Shown: positions 51,921 through 56,271 of the stretch, piece by piece | Layout of the letters: each line of letters starts with the position of its first letter | How positions within the stretch are numbered: the first letter of the stretch is position 1 | DNA from: an uncultured Akkermansia sp. | Lineage (GTDB): Bacteria > Verrucomicrobiota > Verrucomicrobiia > Verrucomicrobiales > Akkermansiaceae | Assembly: GCA_947631275.1 (NCBI GenBank) | Contig: CANRKR010000004.1 | Location: forward strand, 1 to 56,271 | DNA length: 56,271 bases | Direction: 5' to 3' | Translations under genes and position numbers: made by a program | The notes under the pieces: model-generated | Told to the model about the DNA's origin: nothing | Database searches by the model: none | Seen by the model: only the letters and a program-made list of their open reading frames with translations

Positions 51921-54110
51921 ATGAAACAATCAATACGAATGATGATATGGGGAGCTCTTGCTTTAGTGAGCTCGGTATGCACTGCGTGGGCGGAGTACAA
52001 ACCAGTTGATGTCTCTGATATCAAGGGAAACCGACGTAAGCAACTTTCAGAACTTGTCGAGGATGTAAGAAAGATGCCGACTCAATCACAAGACGGATTT
52101 CTGTGTGAGCAACTGGGGCTCTGCTTTGCTACGGATGGTTCACAAGTCATGAGGGAAGGGCCAAGCACAAATCCCTCGAAGGCTTTTTTCGTAGGCAGGA
52201 GTGGGCGACCCTTGCCTTTTGGGCCGGCGTGGGAAGCGAGTAAGTCATGGGATAAATGTTATCAAGCTACTCGTCGAGTTAACGTACTCTTCAAAGAGGG
52301 AGCGGTTTTGAGCTTTTTTAAGAAGGATATTGATCGCATCGTGCGCAACACGGCAAAATACCTGATGAAGAAAATGCCGGATGATATGCGCTGGACATTG
52401 CTCGCTACGCTGGATAAGAAGCTCTACTATCAGGATGGTCGAAGCGCATCAGAGAAGAAGCACGAGTATTCATTGGAATGCGGTGCCAAATTTTCATATT
52501 ATGGAGACTGGGAAAATGGTTATTGTATGGGTGCGAGTGGGGAAGAAATGAAGGTCTGGGAGGTTTTTTGTCGCTGGAACCGGTACCGGAGGTGGAGTGA
52601 TATTGTACGGCGCTGTGCTAATCTGGTGGGAGGCAAGGACATTCTCGCCCTCTTCCCGGAGGAGGTGAAAGCGATGCGCAAGCAGTACAAACAGAGGTTG
52701 GCGCAGATGAAAGAACAGAAGGATGAGGCTAATAAGGCCTTGCTGGCAGCGGCGGATGAGATGCTGGCTTCGCTTCCCAACGAGGATTTGAAATACGCGA
52801 AAATAGCAGCGGCCATCGGGCTTTATTTCGAAGATCACGCTAAGGCTGGGTATAACGGCAGTAGCGGCGGGCTGAATCCGAATGTGACAATTTTTCTGCC
52901 AAATGGGAAAAAATTGACCGGTGGTGACAACCTGGTGAACGGTACCAATCCCGGCATTTTGCAACAAATTTCTCACGAAGCGATTTTGGGTCATTACAGG
53001 GAATCGATTACACAGATGGCAAGGCACATAGCGAAGGATCGCTTCAAGGAGATGCCGCCCATAGTGCGGGACCTTATGAGAGCCGAAATTTCCGGTAATC
53101 TTATTAATGCGGATGGTTCACCGGCTCAAGATCTGGGAGGTGGCTATTCAACGGTTGAAACTCACAATCGCCGCACGTGGAAAGTCTCCATGGTCAGCGT
53201 CGATAGGACTAAGACATTTTTTGTGGACTCCGTGGGAAGAAAGCTTCCCTACAGCATTGTTGAACAGTACAATTCATATGGGCAAACATTCCGACTCATC
53301 CACCTCTGCACCTTAATACTAGGTCCGGACGAGGTGCTCGAATACATCCCGCCTGCGGGCGAAAATGAGGAAAAAGAATTGCCCGAAGCGTCGAGAAAAT
53401 CCGCCATGGGCAGCACTTCTCCGGAAGGGGGCGCTTCGTCCGGGGGTGCGCAGTACGAGGAGGGAATTGCAGCCTTACGCCGTATGTCGACTGGCATGCG
53501 GCGCGCCTGGCTGGCGGAAAACATGGGCTTCTGCTACACGCAGAGCAATGCTCCCGCCTATACGGCGCCTCATATCGCGAATGATAACGCCCTCTTTGTG
53601 GATGAGCAGGGGAAGGAGCGCAAACTCTCGGAGGTAGCTACCGACAAAATGACTCCCGACTGGGTGGCGGCCACCAAGGCAGCTCTCGCCGTGGGTCACG
53701 AACAGGTTGCGGCTCCCTTCAAGGAGGAGTTAAAAGCTCTTGCCGTGCAAACTGCTACGCACATTCTGAAATCCATAGATAAAACTCCGCGTTATTCATG
53801 GCTTGCAGAGATGAATCATCTGATATTCAATCCGAATGGTCAATCTGCCTATCCCCCGGGGGGACAGACCAATTCCGTAGAAAGTGGGTTCAAAGTACAC
53901 GCGCCAGATGTAAATTATGGGGGCAAACTGTATTACAATCCGCAGGGTAAAATCTCTCAACCCTCAGCGAGTAATGCGGGATGGAAGCGTTGGAACATGC
54001 TTTTCCGCTGCGCCGATGTGGCAGGTATCGAAGCGATCAATGCTGAGTTTAAGGCAGATGTGGAAGCCATGCGCGCCGCCTATAAGAAGTCACCTTTCTA
54101 CAAAAAGTAG
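51921..54110 (+). CDS. Secreted protein built of about six degenerate ~100-residue repeats
   Basis: 729 residues with a signal peptide ending at T-A-W-A. By eye it divides into units near 37-140, 140-258, 276-365, 365-475, 512-605 and 605-722. Each begins with a helix ending in a M/L-P (or S) turn (K-M-P, K-K-M-P, A-S-L-P, K-E-M-P, R-M-S), then a W/L-L-x-x-x-x-G-L-x-Y/F strand (Q-L-G-L-C-F-A, K-K-L-Y-Y-Q-D-G, A-I-G-L-Y-F, M-N-H-L-I-F-N-P-N-G), then a F-F-V-x-x-x-G-R-x-L-P type hairpin. Units 2 and 6 share an ending pattern F-x-x-E/D-V-K/E-A-M-R-x-x-Y-K. A Ser/Gly-rich linker (~480-512) separates units 4 and 5. Family unknown; probably a surface or periplasmic binding protein. Confidence 0.7.
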   Translation: MKQSIRMMIWGALALVSSVCTAWAEYKPVDVSDIKGNRRKQLSELVEDVRKMPTQSQDGFLCEQLGLCFATDGSQVMREGPSTNPSKAFFVGRSGRPLPFGPAWEASKSWDKCYQATRRVNVLFKEGAVLSFFKKDIDRIVRNTAKYLMKKMPDDMRWTLLATLDKKLYYQDGRSASEKKHEYSLECGAKFSYYGDWENGYCMGASGEEMKVWEVFCRWNRYRRWSDIVRRCANLVGGKDILALFPEEVKAMRKQYKQRLAQMKEQKDEANKALLAAADEMLASLPNEDLKYAKIAAAIGLYFEDHAKAGYNGSSGGLNPNVTIFLPNGKKLTGGDNLVNGTNPGILQQISHEAILGHYRESITQMARHIAKDRFKEMPPIVRDLMRAEISGNLINADGSPAQDLGGGYSTVETHNRRTWKVSMVSVDRTKTFFVDSVGRKLPYSIVEQYNSYGQTFRLIHLCTLILGPDEVLEYIPPAGENEEKELPEASRKSAMGSTSPEGGASSGGAQYEEGIAALRRMSTGMRRAWLAENMGFCYTQSNAPAYTAPHIANDNALFVDEQGKERKLSEVATDKMTPDWVAATKAALAVGHEQVAAPFKEELKALAVQTATHILKSIDKTPRYSWLAEMNHLIFNPNGQSAYPPGGQTNSVESGFKVHAPDVNYGGKLYYNPQGKISQPSASNAGWKRWNMLFRCADVAGIEAINAEFKADVEAMRAAYKKSPFYKK

Positions 54111-54478
54111 ACTTATTGAGGAGTTGGACGTCTTTCATCGTGTTGCCTGGCGCCTTTCCGGTCTTTGGCAGGCGTGAGATTGGTTTTCCAATCCTCAGTA
54201 CAGAAAGCCATGGAGAAGAACTATAGACCGTTGTGTTGTGAAGGTTACTGACTGGTTGTACCCACTGTGGATCGGGCAGATTTGGAAGAGAATACAGGGC
54301 GCGTCATGAGTGGATGGAGAATCCTTCACAGGGCGAGGCTATGGGTGATGTAAGGTAGGCAGGCGAGGGATGGGGTGCGTTTCTGCGAGAATTTGGGACA
54401 CCGATAAAGCTTCTGCCTCCATTTTCAAAATGGATCTATTTTCCTGATGAACTTGCCCTTCTTTGTCTCTTTGTTTTC
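54111..54478. other. Intergenic region
   Basis: 368 bases before the next promoter. GCCTG and CAGGC (54147-54175 region) could pair as a weak hairpin after the repeat-protein gene, without a U-tract. No gene is evident. Confidence 0.35.
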
Positions 54479-54506
54479 TTGACACGAAAAATCGCCCGTG
54501 CAGAAT
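54479..54506 (+). promoter_or_regulatory. Promoter with -10 box 6 bases from ATG
   Basis: TTGACA (54479-54484), 16-base spacer, CAGAAT (54501-54506), then AGAAGA and ATG 54513. Fits the leaderless pattern. Confidence 0.45.
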
Positions 54507-54512
54507 AGAAGA

Positions 54513-56105
54513 ATGAAGACGACATCGTTCCTTTGCGTGTTGACCCTGTTTAGTGGCCTGCTGATGGCTACGGATGGGGATTCGGGCGTACAGGCGCAGG
54601 TGCGCAGAGTAGCTCTTTTTAAAAATGGATACAACTGGGTGGAACTCTCTGTCACCCTCCCGGACGCTGCGTGCGTGCGACTCACTGGTCTGCCGGACGC
54701 CCTGCTGGGCACAATCTGGTGGGACTCTGCGAGTGGGGTACGGCAATTGGAGGGCAGCAGCATTGAGAGCGCTGAGAATGCAAAAAACTACGACTATGCG
54801 GATCTGCTGGCGGCAAATGCTGGGAAGCAGGTGAGGATTTCACTCAAGGGAGACGGGAAGCTGGAGGGAAGAATATTGGCGCAGAAGGAACAGGGCAGGC
54901 AAGAGGGATCTTTTCTGCAGGAGCAGAAACTCGTGGATTCAGACGCGCCGAAAGTCATCTTGGTGCAGACGGAAAGCGGCGTGCGGAGCGTGGTGTCGGA
55001 GGAGGTGGTGGGCGTGGATTTTGACGAGGCGCCACAGCTGCCGGTGAAGAAGGTGGAAAGCAACATTGTGACGGCGATGTTGGAGGAGCCGAATCCGGGA
55101 AAAGAATTCCGTTTTGGCTACGTGTCCAATGGCATGAGTTGGCTGCCGGAGTACAGTCTGGAGCTTGGTGAAAAAGACACGGCGAAACTTACCTGCCGAG
55201 CCAATATCATCAACGAGATGGCGGAAATGAAAGACGTCGATCTTCAGCTGGTGAGCGGATTCCCATCACTTGGCGAGGCAATGGTTGACTCTCCCCTCAA
55301 CCGCGCGATGAAGCTGCAGGAATTTTTAACGAGGCTGGGCATCCTGACGGAGGAGAGAGTCACCTCGCGGCTGGCCAGGAAGAATGCGTACAATCTTGTG
55401 GCGGCGCCCTGCGTAGCGGAATCAGATGATAGTGGAGCTGCCCTCTCAGGTGAGGAGGGCAGTAAGCAGGTGGAGGATCTCTTCTACTACAGCCTGCCGC
55501 ATTTCAGCTGTGAGAGGGGGAAGAGCATCTTGCGCGACCTTTTCTCTTGTGAGGTTCCCTATAGCCACGTGTACACCTGCCGCGTGCCGAATCAGTCGAT
55601 GTTGGAGAATCTCTCGCGCCGCGGCGAACCGGTGGCAGATGTGTGGCATTGCGTCCGACTCACTAATATCGATAAGCAAGCATGGAGCACGGGTATCGTC
55701 ACGTGTACCGTGGACGGGCAGATAGCGGCGCGCTCCACGCTGTATTTTGCTGCGCCTGGAGCGGAGACCCTGCTGCGTCTCAACAAGAGCCTGCAAGCTA
55801 CGGTGCAATGCAACGAAGCGCTGATGAAGCGAGAGGAACGAAAAATTCCCGGGAGAGGCAACGATTCCGCCACGGTGAGTATCTTTCGGGGAACCATCAC
55901 GCTCAGGAACAACTCCGACCGGGAGATGGAGTTGCGCCTCACCAAGGAGGTCACCGGACTCGTGATCGAGGCGGACAAGGAGGGCAGGATCAACGTGAGT
56001 CCCAGCTATTCCGGCAATCCACGATCCGTCATCGCATGGACGTTCACTGTGAAACCCGGAGAATCCATCGAACTCCATTACTTTTACGAGTACGGAAACG
56101 ATTGA
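54513..56105 (+). CDS. Secreted DUF4139-type (mucoidy inhibitor A-like) protein
   Basis: 530 residues from ATG 54513, with a signal peptide (cleavage near L-L-M-A). V-R-R-V-A-L-F-K-N-G-Y-N-W-V-E-L and L-T-G-L-P-D-A-L-L resemble the opening of DUF4140/DUF4139 proteins, where a strand with x-x-x-Y-R-D/N-G precedes G-L-P. The later G-M-S-W-L-P-E-Y-S-L-E-L and C-R-A-N-I-I-N-E-M-A-E-M-K-D-V-D-L-Q-L-V-S-G match the core of the family (W-x-P-x-Y, then N-x-T-x-E-D/K-W-x-x-V-x-L-x-L-S-T-G). The C-terminal ~130 residues are beta-rich (I-T-L-R-N-N-S-D-R-E). The biochemical role of this family is not established. Likely periplasmic. Confidence 0.65.
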   Translation: MKTTSFLCVLTLFSGLLMATDGDSGVQAQVRRVALFKNGYNWVELSVTLPDAACVRLTGLPDALLGTIWWDSASGVRQLEGSSIESAENAKNYDYADLLAANAGKQVRISLKGDGKLEGRILAQKEQGRQEGSFLQEQKLVDSDAPKVILVQTESGVRSVVSEEVVGVDFDEAPQLPVKKVESNIVTAMLEEPNPGKEFRFGYVSNGMSWLPEYSLELGEKDTAKLTCRANIINEMAEMKDVDLQLVSGFPSLGEAMVDSPLNRAMKLQEFLTRLGILTEERVTSRLARKNAYNLVAAPCVAESDDSGAALSGEEGSKQVEDLFYYSLPHFSCERGKSILRDLFSCEVPYSHVYTCRVPNQSMLENLSRRGEPVADVWHCVRLTNIDKQAWSTGIVTCTVDGQIAARSTLYFAAPGAETLLRLNKSLQATVQCNEALMKREERKIPGRGNDSATVSIFRGTITLRNNSDREMELRLTKEVTGLVIEADKEGRINVSPSYSGNPRSVIAWTFTVKPGESIELHYFYEYGND

Positions 56106-56177
56106 TTTTACAGTCTGTACACGGAAAGTCTCTTCTTTTTTTCTTGCCATGAGAGCGGTGGTGATCTATGATAAGGT

Positions 56178-56197
56178 CGAGCTTCGGCTCGTTGTTT
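56178..56197 (+). terminator. Short terminator
   Basis: CGAGC-TTCG-GCTCG, a five-pair stem with a stable TTCG tetraloop, followed by TTGTTT. It ends the DUF4139-type gene. Confidence 0.6.
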
Positions 56198-56212
56198 AAC
56201 CTCATATTTACC

Positions 56213-56271
56213 ATGAATGCATTGAAGAAATTCATCGCAGAGTTTATCGGCACGTTCGTGCTCGTTCTTTT
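56213..56271 (+). CDS. Aquaporin/glycerol facilitator, N-terminal fragment
   Basis: Nineteen codons from ATG 56213 to the window edge: M-N-A-L-K-K-F-I-A-E-F-I-G-T-F-V-L-V-L. A-E-F-I-G-T-F is the first-helix signature of major intrinsic proteins, including bacterial aquaporin Z. MIP proteins let water or glycerol cross the inner membrane. The rest is outside the window. Confidence 0.75.
   Translation, partial: MNALKKFIAEFIGTFVLVL

Overview
The window reads as chromosomal DNA of a Verrucomicrobiota bacterium, most likely close to Akkermansia. The support is the Akkermansia-style signal peptide (MKLHLPLPLRSALL...) on a 2198-residue autotransporter with PATR-type repeats, a lipoprotein with a C-terminal SHD1-like module, a DciA-type gene, and the general scarcity of Shine-Dalgarno sequences. 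The placement is inference; there is no rRNA or tRNA gene here.

Layout. 1-7456 is the end of a type VI secretion cluster, tssK(partial)-tssL-tssM-tssA. 7457-13592 is an accessory, decaying region: a secreted unknown, a leuB pseudogene broken by several frameshifts, a cytidylyltransferase/GHMP-kinase fusion followed by a second cytidylyltransferase, a 190-bp element bounded by perfect 21-bp inverted repeats, a 43-codon stub of a family 2 glycosyltransferase, a four-helix EamA-like half transporter and a sugar-nucleotide SDR. The theme is surface glycan synthesis. 13737-19199 is an RND efflux operon whose adaptor is two complete AcrA/HlyD proteins fused in tandem. 19382-22188 holds PPi-type phosphofructokinase and CstA. 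22179-25332 is a minus-strand trio (HAD phosphatase, OmpA-like protein with a TonB-like neck, degenerate alpha/beta hydrolase). 25593-33416 is the giant autotransporter divergent from a tyrosine recombinase, with two near-identical 19-bp palindromes placed in the promoter spacers of the two genes. 33465-36746 is a five-gene minus-strand group (TetR, thioredoxin-fold lipoprotein, MazG, two small proteins). 37031-40682 is a two-gene cell-envelope operon with a transglutaminase-like/discoidin-like protein and a thioredoxin-fold protein. 40839-46049 is housekeeping (purH, pdxJ, lnt, ferredoxin, dciA). 46040-51299 is a minus-strand dapA-dapB-folK-panB-AKR-MFS operon. 51921-56105 has a secreted protein made of about six degenerate ~100-residue repeats and a DUF4139-type protein; an aquaporin gene starts at the right edge.

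Points that stand out: the fused adaptor; the paired operators of the autotransporter/recombinase divergon; the inverted-repeat element beside glycan genes (invertible promoter or MITE); an aldo/keto reductase translationally coupled to panB, which could supply the ketopantoate (or ketopantoyl lactone) reduction step; and a recurring architecture in which a sigma70-type -10 box ends only 6-11 bases before the ATG, suggesting that leaderless or near-leaderless mRNAs are common in this organism. All functions are from reading motifs by eye; no database search was possible.
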